Below, one piece after another: positions 43,279 through 52,686 of a stretch of 64,000 nt of DNA. Origin of the DNA: Halalkalicoccus sp. NIPERK01 (GTDB lineage Archaea > Halobacteriota > Halobacteria > Halobacteriales > Halalkalicoccaceae); assembly GCF_030287405.1 (NCBI RefSeq), contig NZ_JASVVV010000001.1:62001-126000 (forward strand), given 5' to 3'. The notes under the pieces are model-generated. The model saw only the letters and a program-made list of their open reading frames with translations. It had not been told where the DNA came from and made no database searches. The position numbers and the translations under genes are program-made. The stretch's first letter is position 1; each line of letters starts with the position of its first letter.

Positions 43279-44720
43279 TCGTCGCCGGTCGCCCCGCGTG
43301 GCCCGTACGACCGGCTGATGGCCTTCCACTTGCCGGTCGCGAAGCGATGGTAGTTGACTGCGGCGGGGACGGCGGTCTCGGCGACGAACGCGAGATACAA
43401 CCCCCAGAGCCCGAGCGACGTGGTCGCGCCGAGGTACGCGAGGGGAATCGATCCCCCGAACATCCCGAGCACCTGGCTGTAGAAGGGCCAGCGGGTGTCG
43501 CCGCTGGCGTCGAGCGGGCCGGCGGCGCCCTTCGAAACCCCCTGGAGGACGACGGCGACGCAGGCCGCGTACACGAGCGAGACCGCGACCGGGACCGCGG
43601 GATCGGCGGGGTCGTCGACGAACGCGAGCACGATCGGCTCGGCGAACGCGAAGACCAGCAGGGCCGAGACGGCGTAGACAGCGACCGCGAAGCGAACGAT
43701 CTCCCGGCCGTAGGCCTCCGCGGTTTCCTCGTCGCCGTCGCCCAACTCTTGGCCGACGAGACTGGAGGAGGCCAGCCCGAACCCCCAGCCGGGGGTGTTC
43801 ATGATCCCCCAGATCCGCCGCGCGATGACGTAGGCCGCGACGACGGTCTGCCCGAAGACGTCGACGATCGAGAGCAGGGGGAACTCCGCGACCGTCCAGA
43901 CGAGGTTCCGGCCCATGACGGGCAGGCCGATCGAGAGGAGCTGACGGATCATCCCCGTGTCGAGATACGCCCCGGCGGGCGAGACGGTGACGGGGAACGC
44001 GCCCATCCCTGGAAAGCGCCCGATCACTAGCCCGAGCGCGAACGCCCCCGTGACGACGACGTTCGAGAGCACGGTCCCGAGGGCCGCGCCGACGACGCCC
44101 ATGTCGAGGCCGAAGATCAACACGGCGTTGATGACGACGTTGAGCACCGCGCCGCCAGCCCGCGCGAGCATCGCGGTGTAGGCGTCGTCGCTCCCGACGA
44201 GCGTCCGGCTGCCGATCAGGTTCAGCGCGGCGAACGGCACCCCGAGGGCGACGATCTCCAGATAGGTCCCCCCGAGCGCGATCGCCTCGGGGTCGTCGCT
44301 GATCAGGCCGATGAGGTCGGTCGAAAACGTCCAGAAGGCCGCGGTGAGCGGGAGGGTGAAGGCGACGACCAGGAGAACGCTCGACCGCACCGCCTGCCCG
44401 AGGTCGGCGTAGGCGTCGGCCCCGAACGACTGGGAGACGAGCGCGATCGTCCCGCCGGCGACCCCGCCGCCGACGGCGAAGGCGAGCCCCCAGTAGGCCC
44501 CCGCGAAGCCGACGCCCGCGATGGCACCCGAGCCGACCGCGACCCCGACCATCGCCACGTCTACGGCGTTCTTCGACATCCGGGCGATACCCGTCAGTAC
44601 CCGGGGCCACGCCAGATCGGTGATCCGGCGCGCGCGATGGGCGTCGATCAGGCCGACGCGCGAGAGCGCCAGCCCCACCCACAGGACGAGCAGTCTGATC
44701 GGGTTCGGGACACGGGTCAC
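43275..44720 (-). CDS. MATE-family multidrug/Na+ efflux transporter
   Basis: 481 residues from the GTG giving MTRVPNPIRLL (a GTG five codons earlier, base 44735, also works). Twelve membrane helices in two MATE repeats: MSKNAVDVAMVGVAVG and LSIGLPVMGRNLVWTVAEFPLLSIVDVFG. The duplicated Pxx/N-terminal lobe pattern is typical of the NorM group. Substrate unknown. Confidence 0.88.
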   Translation of the reverse strand: MTRVPNPIRLLVLWVGLALSRVGLIDAHRARRITDLAWPRVLTGIARMSKNAVDVAMVGVAVGSGAIAGVGFAGAYWGLAFAVGGGVAGGTIALVSQSFGADAYADLGQAVRSSVLLVVAFTLPLTAAFWTFSTDLIGLISDDPEAIALGGTYLEIVALGVPFAALNLIGSRTLVGSDDAYTAMLARAGGAVLNVVINAVLIFGLDMGVVGAALGTVLSNVVVTGAFALGLVIGRFPGMGAFPVTVSPAGAYLDTGMIRQLLSIGLPVMGRNLVWTVAEFPLLSIVDVFGQTVVAAYVIARRIWGIMNTPGWGFGLASSSLVGQELGDGDEETAEAYGREIVRFAVAVYAVSALLVFAFAEPIVLAFVDDPADPAVPVAVSLVYAACVAVVLQGVSKGAAGPLDASGDTRWPFYSQVLGMFGGSIPLAYLGATTSLGLWGLYLAFVAETAVPAAVNYHRFATGKWKAISRSYGPRGATGDD

Positions 44721-44881
44721 AGAACTCCCCCACACTAGCCGATTCGGTATGAAAGCCCTTGGTTACGCGGCAGTCGCGACCGGTTTCAGGCTGGCTCGCA
44801 CACTCACGGCGTCCTCCGGATCGGCGGCGTCTCCCTGCCGATCATAACAACCCCTATCCGTCCGCTAGTCCGACTATCGGT

Positions 44882-45646
44882 ATGGCGAGTGGAGCGTTCG
44901 GTCTCGCGGTCGGTGCGACCGCGCTCGGTCTGATGCACGGCCTCGCACCGGGCCACGGCTGGGCGATCGCGGCCAGTTACGCGCTCGATAAGCCGAACAA
45001 GTGGTTCTACGGTCTCGCGGCGAGCCTCGTCCTCGGCGTCGGCCACCTCGTCAGCAGCATCGCGATGGTGGTCGTCTACTTCTGGGCGCTCTCGTACTTC
45101 GGGCTGACGCGGATCGGGTGGATGAACTACGTCGCGGGCGCGTTGCTCATCGGACTCGGGGTCTGGCAGTACGTCAACGGCCACCACCACTCGGTTCCCG
45201 ACCGTTCGACGCGGGCCGACGACCACGGACACGACCACGCCGACCACGATCACGAGCACGTCCACGAGCACGTTGGCGAGAACGGGGACGGCCCGATCGA
45301 TCGGCTCCGCCGTGTCCTCCCGTTCGTCGGCGACCGCTCCCATCACGACGTCGACGAGGCGGATCGAGGGCTCTACGGCATGGCCGTTCTCGCGTTCGTC
45401 CTCGGGTTCACGCACAACGAGGAGTTCGACATCATCGCCATCTGCACGGGATCGGCCTACTGTCTCGAACTGATGGTGCTCTACTCGCTCGCGGTCATCG
45501 TCTCCCTCGTCGGGGTGACGCTCCTGCTCGTGGCGAGCTACGAACGTTACGAGGAGCGCCTCGAGGGCTACGCCCACCACCTCCCGACGTTCACGGCGGC
45601 GATCCTCGTACTGATGGGGATCGGGTTCCTCCTCGGCGTCTTCTGA
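44882..45646 (+). CDS. NicO/RcnA-like nickel-cobalt transporter family protein
   Basis: 254 residues, six membrane helices. GLMHGLAPGHGWAIAASYAL matches the HX4-GHDHA-like N-terminal motif region, and a central loop (about 110-140) is packed with His and Asp (DHGHDHADHDHEHVHEH), a metal-sensing or buffering loop. GFTHNEEFDIIAICTG is the second conserved motif. The family includes Ni/Co exporters and importers; direction cannot be told. Confidence 0.82.
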   Translation: MASGAFGLAVGATALGLMHGLAPGHGWAIAASYALDKPNKWFYGLAASLVLGVGHLVSSIAMVVVYFWALSYFGLTRIGWMNYVAGALLIGLGVWQYVNGHHHSVPDRSTRADDHGHDHADHDHEHVHEHVGENGDGPIDRLRRVLPFVGDRSHHDVDEADRGLYGMAVLAFVLGFTHNEEFDIIAICTGSAYCLELMVLYSLAVIVSLVGVTLLLVASYERYEERLEGYAHHLPTFTAAILVLMGIGFLLGVF

Positions 45647-45858
45647 TACTGTCGGTCCTACGGACATCGATGGTGGCACGGACGGACGGGTACTGCGCCA
45701 TTGCCCCGTCAAATCAGCCATTGCCGTTGAAATTCCCGTGACCGACGGTATGATCCGAGCCCCGCTCGCCACGGGTCCGGCTGTGAGTACGTCGAGCCGG
45801 TTCCGTCGCCGATCACGTCGGGCACCCGGTCGACGGGACCGATCCACGGGGCCGGGGA

Positions 45859-45875
45859 GGTTAACAATATTAACC
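45859..45875. promoter_or_regulatory. palindromic operator candidate upstream of the P1B ATPase
   Basis: GGTTAA-CAATA-TTAACC is a perfect 6-bp inverted repeat in the 310-bp gap before the ATPase. The 45877-45930 region following is unusually AT-rich for this genome. The repeat form fits ArsR/SmtB or DtxR-type metal regulators; none is encoded in the window. Confidence 0.55.
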
Positions 45876-45919
45876 GAGAAAAATAATAAATAGAGGGTAA
45901 ATAATGGGCGTTTTTAGCA

Positions 45920-45933
45920 GCTAGATTAATAAA
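45920..45933 (+). promoter_or_regulatory. TATA element of the metal ATPase gene
   Basis: CTAGATTAATAAAA lies about 25-37 bp before the ATG at 45957. The rest of the intergenic region shows no further ORF. Confidence 0.5.
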
Positions 45934-45956
45934 ACGGCGTGGCCTAGCCCACGGTG

Positions 45957-48551
45957 ATGACTTCGTCTCCGCGGGACTCGCCGACCTCCGACGAGCCCCG
46001 CTCTCGATCTCACGACCGCGGCGGAGACGGCGAAGGGGGATCCGTCCCGCCGTCGACGGACCGGGGGACGGTTCGGTTCACCGTCCCCGAGATGGACTGT
46101 CCCTCGTGTGCGGGAAAGGTCGAGAACAGCGTCCGGAAACTCGACGGCATCGCCGACGTCGATCCGCAGGCGACGACCGGGGTGCTGACCGTCTCCTACG
46201 AGCGCGACCGGACGACGCCCGCCGACATCGCCGACCGCATCGAAAAGGCGGGCTACCGCGTCGAGACGACCGGCGAGCGGGCGACGTTCGCGGTCCCCGG
46301 GATGGACTGTCCCTCGTGTGCGGGCAAGATCGAGAACGCGCTCGACGGCGTTTCCGGCGTCTCGGCGGTCGAGACGCGGCCGACGACCGGCGAGGTGAGC
46401 GTCACGTACGACGCGACCGCCACCGGGGCGGACGTCGTCGCCGCCATCGAGAGCGCGGGCTACGAGGTCACGGGAACCAACACTGGAGGTGGCGACGCGG
46501 GAGGAAACGACGCCCGGACGGACATCTGGACGAGTCCCCGTGCGCTCAAGACGTGGGCCAGCGGCGTCTTCGTCGCGATCGGCCTCCTCTTCGAGTTCCT
46601 CCTGGCCGGCCAGAACGTCCCGGTCGCGAGCGTCGTGGGCCGCGAACTGCTCGTCGCCGACGTCGCCTTCCTCGTCGCCGTCGCCGTCGGCGGACAGGAG
46701 ATCGTCCGCAACGGCTACTACTCGGGGCGGAACCTGAACCTCGACATCGACTTCCTGATGTCGGTGGCCATCCTCGGCGCGCTGGTCGCGAGCGTGGTCT
46801 TCGGGGAGGCGCTGTACTTCGAGGCCGCCACGCTCGCCTTCCTCTTCAGCGTCGCCGAACTCCTCGAACGCCATTCGATGGACCGCGCGCGCGACTCGCT
46901 GCGCGAACTGATGGACCTCTCGCCGGACGAGGCCACGGTCAGGCGCGACGGCGAGGAGGTCACGGTCCCGGTCGACGAGGTCGGGGTCGGCGACGTCGTG
47001 GTCGTGAAACCGGGCGAGAAGGTCCCGACCGACGGCGAGGTCGTCGAGGGCGAGAGCGCCGTGAATCAGGCCCCCATCACCGGCGAGAGCGTCCCCGTCG
47101 ACAAGACCGTCGGCGACGAGGTGTACGCCGGAACGATCAACGAGGCGGGCTACCTCGAAGTGGCGGTCACCTCGAACGCGGGCGAGGACACCCTCTCGCG
47201 GATCGTCGAGATGGTCGAGGACGCCCAGTCGAACCGGACCGAGCGCGAGCAGTTCGTCGAGCGGTTCTCGGCGTACTACACCCCGGTCGTCGTCGCGTTC
47301 GCCGTCCTCGTCACGGTCGGAAGCCCCGCCGTCCTCGGGACGACCTGGTCGACGGCCGTCGTCTACGGGCTGACCCTGCTGGTGCTGGCCTGCCCGTGTG
47401 CGTTCGTCATCTCGACGCCCGTCTCCGTGGTGTCGGGGATCACCAGCGCCGCGAGAAACGGCGTCCTCATCAAGGGCGGGAACCACCTCGAAGCGATGGG
47501 CGAGGTCGACGTCGTCGCCTTCGACAAGACGGGGACGATCACGAGGGGCGAACTCACCGTCACCGACGTCGTCCCGTTGAACGGCAACTCCGAGGAGGAG
47601 GTCCTCCGGTGTGCGCGGGGGCTCGAACGCCGCAGCGAACACCCCATCGGCGAGGCCATCGTCGCCCACGCGGAGCGAGAGCAGGTCACCGAGCGCGACG
47701 TCAGCGAGTTCGAGAGCATCACCGGCAAGGGCGTCCGTGCCGACCTCGACGGAACGCCCCACTTCGCGGGCAAACCCGGCCTGTTCGAGGACCTCGGGTT
47801 CGACCTCTCGCACGTCCACGCGACGACCGACGGCGGCGTCGTCACGCGGACCGCACGCCAGCTCTGCGAGCGCAACAACTGTCTCGACCTCCTCGAGGAC
47901 ACGGTTCCCCGGCTTCAGGCCGAGGGCAAGACGGTCGTCCTCGTCGGGACCGACGAGGAACTCGAGGGCGTCATCGGCGTCGCCGACGAGATCCGCCCGG
48001 AGGCCGCGGCGACCGTCGCCCGACTCGCGGACCTCGGCGTGACGCGGACCGTCATGCTCACCGGCGACAACGAGCGGACCGCCCGCGCGATCGCCGAACG
48101 GGTCGGCGTCGACGAGTACCGGGCCGAACTGCTCCCCGAGGAGAAGGTCGGGGCGATCGAGGACCTCGTCGCGACCCACGGGGGCGTGGCGATGGTCGGC
48201 GACGGCATCAACGACGCGCCCGCGCTGGCGACGGCGACCGTCGGCGTCGCGATGGGCGCGGCGGGGACGGACACAGCCCTCGAGACGGCGGACGTCGCGC
48301 TGATGGCCGATGACCTCACGAAACTCCCCTACCTCTACGAACTCGCGAACGACGCCAACGGCGTCATCCGACAGAACGTCTACGCGAGCCTCGGCGTCAA
48401 GGCCGCGCTCGCGATCGGGGTCCCCTTCGGCTACGTGCCGATCTGGCTGGCCGTCCTCGCCGGCGACGCCGGGATGACGACGGCCGTGACGGCCAACGCG
48501 ATGCGCCTGTCCCGGATCACGCCCGGAAAGACCCCCGCGGCGGCCGACTGA
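45957..48551 (+). CDS. P1B-type heavy-metal ATPase, probably Zn2+/Cd2+/Pb2+
   Basis: 864 residues (ATG; a GTG one codon earlier is possible). Two N-terminal HMA domains each with MDCPSCAGK (~41-105, ~110-175). CPC in the transport helix (near 478), DKTGT phosphorylation site (near 522), SEHPIG, TGDN and GDGINDAPAL follow. The MDCxxC HMA form and DAGMTTAVTANAMRL in the last helix point to the Zn/Cd subgroup rather than copper. It exports metal across the cell membrane. Confidence 0.9.
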   Translation: MTSSPRDSPTSDEPRSRSHDRGGDGEGGSVPPSTDRGTVRFTVPEMDCPSCAGKVENSVRKLDGIADVDPQATTGVLTVSYERDRTTPADIADRIEKAGYRVETTGERATFAVPGMDCPSCAGKIENALDGVSGVSAVETRPTTGEVSVTYDATATGADVVAAIESAGYEVTGTNTGGGDAGGNDARTDIWTSPRALKTWASGVFVAIGLLFEFLLAGQNVPVASVVGRELLVADVAFLVAVAVGGQEIVRNGYYSGRNLNLDIDFLMSVAILGALVASVVFGEALYFEAATLAFLFSVAELLERHSMDRARDSLRELMDLSPDEATVRRDGEEVTVPVDEVGVGDVVVVKPGEKVPTDGEVVEGESAVNQAPITGESVPVDKTVGDEVYAGTINEAGYLEVAVTSNAGEDTLSRIVEMVEDAQSNRTEREQFVERFSAYYTPVVVAFAVLVTVGSPAVLGTTWSTAVVYGLTLLVLACPCAFVISTPVSVVSGITSAARNGVLIKGGNHLEAMGEVDVVAFDKTGTITRGELTVTDVVPLNGNSEEEVLRCARGLERRSEHPIGEAIVAHAEREQVTERDVSEFESITGKGVRADLDGTPHFAGKPGLFEDLGFDLSHVHATTDGGVVTRTARQLCERNNCLDLLEDTVPRLQAEGKTVVLVGTDEELEGVIGVADEIRPEAAATVARLADLGVTRTVMLTGDNERTARAIAERVGVDEYRAELLPEEKVGAIEDLVATHGGVAMVGDGINDAPALATATVGVAMGAAGTDTALETADVALMADDLTKLPYLYELANDANGVIRQNVYASLGVKAALAIGVPFGYVPIWLAVLAGDAGMTTAVTANAMRLSRITPGKTPAAAD

Positions 48552-48588
48552 ACGATACGGGAAAACATGGTCGCGGCGTCCGTACACC

Positions 48589-49359
48589 TCAGAGGACGAT
48601 ATCGAATCGGGCCGTGATCAGCTCCCCGTCCGGTTTCGCCTGGAGGAACGACCGGTATCGCCCCGGCGTCGGAAAGCGGGTACCGAACGCGACGCGGCCG
48701 CTCTCCGGGTCGGTCCCCTCGGGGTGGACGTGCAGGTACGCGAGGTCGCCCTCCCGTAACGCGACGAGGTGACCGAGGGCGCCGAGATACGGCTCGAGCC
48801 GCGTGGCGCGGCCGTCGCCATCGCGGATCTCGAACGCCAGCCGTGTCCGCTCGCCGGCGGCGATCCCGCCCGCGAGGAGTTCGACCGCGTAGCCCCCGGC
48901 GGTCGTTCGGTGAGAGGTCTCCGGCGACGGTTCGATCGTCATCTCCCCCGGAACGAACACGTCGTGGCCGAGCGTCGTCGGACGCCCGTCGACCACGACG
49001 TCGACGAACGCGCGATAGACGCCCGGGTCGTCGAACGTGAGGCCCGCCGTTCGCCAGGTCCCGTCGTCCTCCAGGGTCGGGTGACGGTGATCGAACGCGG
49101 TGAGATCGCGGCGGACCAGAATCAGGTGCGCCGGTTCGCCGTGGGCCTCCTCGAACCCCGTGACGGTATCGCCGTCGTCGTCGACGATCCGGAACGTCCA
49201 GTCCGTTCGTTCCCCCTGCTCGAACCGGGTCTCGGAGGGCACGAACCGAAGTCCGTTCGCCGCGATCGAGAGGCCGCCGGGCGTGGCGTGCCCCGCCGGA
49301 CCGTAGCCCGTCGCAGTCGACGGCGAGTCGTGGGTTTCGCGTTCGGATCGCTCGTCCAT
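48589..49359 (-). CDS. soluble protein associated with metal resistance, two-domain beta-rich
   Basis: 256 residues from MDERSERETHD (GTG at 49368 in frame). Two similar beta domains appear: AHLILVRRDLTAFDHRHP in the first and LGHLVALREGDLAYLHVHPEG in the second. Such paired LxxLVxxR-x-HxHP domains occur beside metal-transport ATPases and copper proteins. No signal peptide is obvious. Converges on the P1B ATPase; metal binding is inferred. Confidence 0.65.
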   Translation of the reverse strand: MDERSERETHDSPSTATGYGPAGHATPGGLSIAANGLRFVPSETRFEQGERTDWTFRIVDDDGDTVTGFEEAHGEPAHLILVRRDLTAFDHRHPTLEDDGTWRTAGLTFDDPGVYRAFVDVVVDGRPTTLGHDVFVPGEMTIEPSPETSHRTTAGGYAVELLAGGIAAGERTRLAFEIRDGDGRATRLEPYLGALGHLVALREGDLAYLHVHPEGTDPESGRVAFGTRFPTPGRYRSFLQAKPDGELITARFDIVL

Positions 49360-49431
49360 GGATCCCACACCACCCCGTAGACGATCACCGTTTCTCCGGA
49401 ATCGCGCGGCGAGCGGATCTATCCGGCGGCG

Positions 49432-50841
49432 TCAGAGCTTCCCACCCAGGACCTTCGCGGCGGTCAACACCGGGTCCCACGTCGTGTTGAACGGCGGCGC
49501 GTACGCGAGGTCGTAGTTCTCGAGATCCGCGACGGTCGCTCCCTCGGAGAGCGCGGCGACGACCGCATGGCTCCGGTGGACCGCCCCCTCGCCGTACTCG
49601 CTCACGAGGCTCGCCCCCAACAGCCGTCCCGACGGTCGATCCGCCGTCAGCGTGACGGTCACGGTCCCGCCCTCGGGGTAGTAGCCCGCCCGCGAGCGGG
49701 CCTCGATCGTCTCCGTGACCGGTTCGAACCCGGCGGCCCGCGCCGCCTCGTCCCCGACCAGCCCCGTCCGGGCGGCCTCCACGTCGAACGCCTTGACCGC
49801 GGCGGTCCCCGCGATCGGCCCGCCCTCGGCCGGGTCGCCCGCGACCGTCTGGCCGACCGCCCGCCCGTGGCGGTTGGCCGTGAGCGCGAGCGGGACGTAG
49901 GCCGGTTCGCCGGTGACGACGTGCTCCGTTTCGGCGCAGTCACCCGCCGCGTAGACGTCGGGGACGGTCGTCTCCCGGTAGGCGTCCGTGGCGATCGCGC
50001 CGGTCGGCCCGAGTTCGATGTCGGTGTCCTCGACCAGCCGGGTCCGCGGGCGGACGCCGGTCCCGACCAGCACCATCCCGACGGGCACCTCCTCGTCGGA
50101 CGTGACGACGCCCTCGGCTCGATCCTCCCCCGCGATCGCCTCGACCTCGCTGTCGAGGTACAGGGCGACGTCCTGCCGGCGGAGGTGGTCGGCGACCGCC
50201 TCGCTGGTCGCCTCGCTGAACGACTTCAGCAGTCGGTCGCCGCGCTGGAAGAGGTGGACCTCGAAGTCGTTCGCGGCGAGCGCTTCGGCCATCTCGATGC
50301 CGACGTAGCCGCCGCCGACGATGCCGACCGGCGCCGTACACGTCTCGAGAAACCGGCACGCCGGCCCGCGATCGGGCTGTTCGAACGTCCCCGCCGAACG
50401 GGATCGACTCACGAACTCCCGGAGGTCCCGTCCGTCGGTCATCGACCCGAGGGTGTAGACCCCCTCCAGATCGGTTCCCGCGATGGGCGGGACCGTCGCC
50501 TCCGCACCGGTCGCGATCAGCAGGTGGTCGTAGCTCCGCGTCACCTCCCCGTTCGCGCCTTCGGCGGTCACGCGCCGCCCGTCGGGGTCGATCGAGACGA
50601 CCTCGTGGCCCGTCCGGAGGTCGATGTCGCGCTCCTCGCGGAACTCCTCCGGGGTTACGGAGACGAGGTCCTCGAGCGACTGGATCTCGCCCTTGACGTA
50701 GTAGGGCAGACCGCAGGCCCCGTAGGAGACCCACTCGCCCCTCTCGAAGACGACGACGTCGAGGTCGGGATCGTCCCGTTTGGCCTTGCTCGCGGCGCTC
50801 ATCCCGGCGGCATCGCCGCCGACGACGACGAAGGTCGACAT
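49432..50841 (-). CDS. CoA-disulfide reductase-like FAD-dependent oxidoreductase
   Basis: 469 residues. FAD motif VVVGGDAAGMSAASKA, redox Cys in VSYGACGLPYYV (Cys43), NAD(P)-binding GIVGGGYVGIEMAEAL, second FAD motif DVYAAGDCAETEH, and the dimer domain. The single-cysteine layout is that of CoADR/NADH oxidase/persulfide reductase enzymes. With the sulfur genes 1.5 kb away, CoA-persulfide or polysulfide reduction is an alternative role. No rhodanese domain is fused. Confidence 0.85.
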   Translation of the reverse strand: MSTFVVVGGDAAGMSAASKAKRDDPDLDVVVFERGEWVSYGACGLPYYVKGEIQSLEDLVSVTPEEFREERDIDLRTGHEVVSIDPDGRRVTAEGANGEVTRSYDHLLIATGAEATVPPIAGTDLEGVYTLGSMTDGRDLREFVSRSRSAGTFEQPDRGPACRFLETCTAPVGIVGGGYVGIEMAEALAANDFEVHLFQRGDRLLKSFSEATSEAVADHLRRQDVALYLDSEVEAIAGEDRAEGVVTSDEEVPVGMVLVGTGVRPRTRLVEDTDIELGPTGAIATDAYRETTVPDVYAAGDCAETEHVVTGEPAYVPLALTANRHGRAVGQTVAGDPAEGGPIAGTAAVKAFDVEAARTGLVGDEAARAAGFEPVTETIEARSRAGYYPEGGTVTVTLTADRPSGRLLGASLVSEYGEGAVHRSHAVVAALSEGATVADLENYDLAYAPPFNTTWDPVLTAAKVLGGKL

Positions 50842-50885
50842 ACGCTACCCAGCGTTCGAGACGGGTTATGAGTTACCCCCGGGCG

Positions 50886-51584
50886 TCAGTCGCGGAGGTC
50901 CAGTGAGCGGAGTTCGCCCTTCGCGTACCACGTCCGGGGGCGTACGGCGGTGACGGTGGCCGCGAGGTAGAATAGGGCGACGACGACGACGACCGCTTCG
51001 CCGGGGATCCGACCGATCGCGGCGCTCGAGGTCCACGATCCGGGGGCGAAGGCCGTGATGCGCACGAGCCACGCGGCGAGCAGCACCGTGATCAGTGGGA
51101 GGTACACCCGCCGCAACCGGTGTGCGATGGCCTCCTCGGCGGTGATCTTCAGCGTCGGCGTTCGGTAATCCCGGCTCAGGTTCTCGCGCCAGTCCGGGTC
51201 GACGACCCCCGCGGAGGGGTCGAGCCCGTAGGCGAAGACGTTCTCCTGGAGCGTCCGGACCCTGCTTCGCCAGATGTCGTATCCCCGATACCGGCGCGCC
51301 TCGATCACCAGGAAGACCGAGAGCGTCGCCATCCCGAGCAGGATGACGTAGTGTGGCGTCTCGGCTCTCGAGAACGACCACGTCAGGATCGCGGAGATCA
51401 CGATGACCGCCCAGTTGGTGGTCCGGTCGAGGCGTTCGCGCCAGAACTTCATGCGGTGGATTTCGCCGCGATAGAGGTGGGCCATCGCGGAACCGGGCCC
51501 CATCTCCTCCCCCAATAGCCCCGCTCCCACGTCCCTGTGGTCCGGATCGCTCGGATCGATCTCCTTCGTCGATGGTGGTGTCAT
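50886..51584 (-). CDS. DUF2270 membrane protein
   Basis: 232 residues. After an acidic N-terminus (1-30), MAHLYRGEIHRMKFWRERLDRTTNWAVIVISAILTW is the recognisable DUF2270 start, followed by about four membrane helices and RRYRGYDIWRSRVRTLQENVFA. Function unknown. Ends 44 bp from the CoADR start, same strand. Confidence 0.85.
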   Translation of the reverse strand: MTPPSTKEIDPSDPDHRDVGAGLLGEEMGPGSAMAHLYRGEIHRMKFWRERLDRTTNWAVIVISAILTWSFSRAETPHYVILLGMATLSVFLVIEARRYRGYDIWRSRVRTLQENVFAYGLDPSAGVVDPDWRENLSRDYRTPTLKITAEEAIAHRLRRVYLPLITVLLAAWLVRITAFAPGSWTSSAAIGRIPGEAVVVVVALFYLAATVTAVRPRTWYAKGELRSLDLRD

Positions 51585-51666
51585 TGTTGGTCTCTCGCGC
51601 GTGTGTGTCGTGTCGACTCTACGGTCTCCGTTCGTTGATCACGGCCGCAGTGGGACGGCGAGTCGA

Positions 51667-52239
51667 TCAAATCAGCAGTTGGATGTCCGACTCGGCCATG
51701 TCTTGGATGGCCGTCGCGGCGCCGACGCCGACGGTGACGCCGTCGTAGAAGTCCGACTCGTCGTAGCCCATCAGATCGATCGTCATCTGACAGGCCTGGA
51801 ACTCGACGCCCATGTCGAGGGACGTCTCGACGAGTTCCTCGATGGTCGCGGTGTCGTTGTCCGCGATCCGCTTTTCCATCATCCGCGTGGTCACACGGTC
51901 CATGCCGGGCAGCGCGCCGATCGCGTTGGGCACCGGCATGTTGGGGTTGCCGACCGAACTCAGTTTGAGGTCCTTCGAGCGCTCCTCGTGGAGGACGTCG
52001 AGCCCCCAGAACGTGTGGAACACGGTCACCTCGTAGCCGAACGCGGCGGCGGTGCTCGCGAGGATCAACGGGGGGTACGCCATGTCCAGTGTCCCCTTCG
52101 TGGCGATGATCGACATCTTCGGGGTATCGTCGTCTTCGGACTCCACGTCGGCGAGTCGCCTTTCCAGCTCCGCGACCCGTGCTTCGAGGGCCGACCGGGT
52201 CGGCTCCTCGTCCGTCGGCGGTGATGTCTCGGTGCTCAT
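51667..52239 (-). CDS. DsrE/DsrF-like sulfurtransferase (DsrE2 type)
   Basis: 190 residues from MSTETSPPTDE (an ATG two codons earlier also in frame). A coiled-coil-like charged N-terminus (~15-37, ALEARVAELERRLADVE) precedes the DsrE fold: MSIIATKGTLDMAYPPLILASTAAAFGYEVTVFHTFWGLDVL and GVEFQACQMTIDLMGYDESD with the conserved Cys. Such proteins pass persulfide sulfur with TusA. It starts 2 bp after the tusA stop. Confidence 0.88.
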   Translation of the reverse strand: MSTETSPPTDEEPTRSALEARVAELERRLADVESEDDDTPKMSIIATKGTLDMAYPPLILASTAAAFGYEVTVFHTFWGLDVLHEERSKDLKLSSVGNPNMPVPNAIGALPGMDRVTTRMMEKRIADNDTATIEELVETSLDMGVEFQACQMTIDLMGYDESDFYDGVTVGVGAATAIQDMAESDIQLLI

Positions 52240-52241
52240 TC

Positions 52242-52484
52242 TCACTCCGTTTTGCGCACGTAGTGCGTGAAGACGTCCTCGCCCTCCTCCTGTCCGAGCA
52301 GTTCGACGCCGTCGGTCGTGTCCGCCCAGCCCGCGACGTCGCTCATGCTCCCGGGGTCCGTCGCGAGGACCTCGAGGACCTCGCCGGGGTCGAGATCGTC
52401 GATCCGCTGTTTGGTCTTGACGACCGGCATCGGGCAGTTCTGTCCCGTCACGTCGAGCGTCTCGGTGGCTTCGTGTTCGATCAT
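52242..52484 (-). CDS. tusA: TusA-family sulfurtransferase
   Basis: 80 residues, complete TusA fold: DVTGQNCPMPVVKTKQRI with the sulfur-carrying Cys17 in the CPxP motif, then GEVLEVLATDPGS. It shuttles persulfide sulfur, here most likely with the adjacent DsrE-like protein and the divergent rhodanese/MBL enzyme. A GTATT-N13-AATAC inverted repeat begins just upstream of its start codon. Confidence 0.9.
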   Translation of the reverse strand: MIEHEATETLDVTGQNCPMPVVKTKQRIDDLDPGEVLEVLATDPGSMSDVAGWADTTDGVELLGQEEGEDVFTHYVRKTE

Positions 52485-52509
52485 GGTATTGCCTTCACCA
52501 CCCAATACC
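52485..52509 (-). promoter_or_regulatory. operator candidate A (GTATT-N13-AATAC) upstream of tusA
   Basis: GGTATTG at 52485-52491 and CAATACC at 52503-52509 form an inverted repeat directly before the tusA start codon. The core halves GTATT and AATAC are 13 bases apart, the same spacing as in the two other sites of this locus. Binding would block the transcription start region. Confidence 0.65.
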
Positions 52510-52619
52510 GGTGCCGGGCGTAAAAGTATGTCGGTCGAAAACCCATTCACGCACATTACTACGAACCCAATTAGCGGTGAAAGCGTCATGATACCCCTCC
52601 TAATCCGTATATGGCTGTT

Positions 52620-52650
52620 ATAGTATTGCTCAAGCATAGAAATACTATGC
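52620..52650 (+). promoter_or_regulatory. operator candidate B (GTATT-N13-AATAC) before the first rhodanese/MBL gene
   Basis: ATAGTATT (52620-52627) and AATACTAT (52641-52648) are a perfect 8-bp inverted repeat around 13 bases. A second perfect palindrome GCATAG-N5-CTATGC (52634-52650) overlaps its right half. It sits about 37 bp before the ATG at 52687, over the likely promoter. Confidence 0.7.
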
Positions 52651-52686
52651 AAAGGCTTATTGGAGGGGGCGCTGTAGAACGGGTTG

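Noticed and set aside
45921-48587. 888-codon open frame antisense to the P1B ATPase
   Set aside because: High GC removes stop codons on the opposite strand; the forward frame has every P-type ATPase motif.
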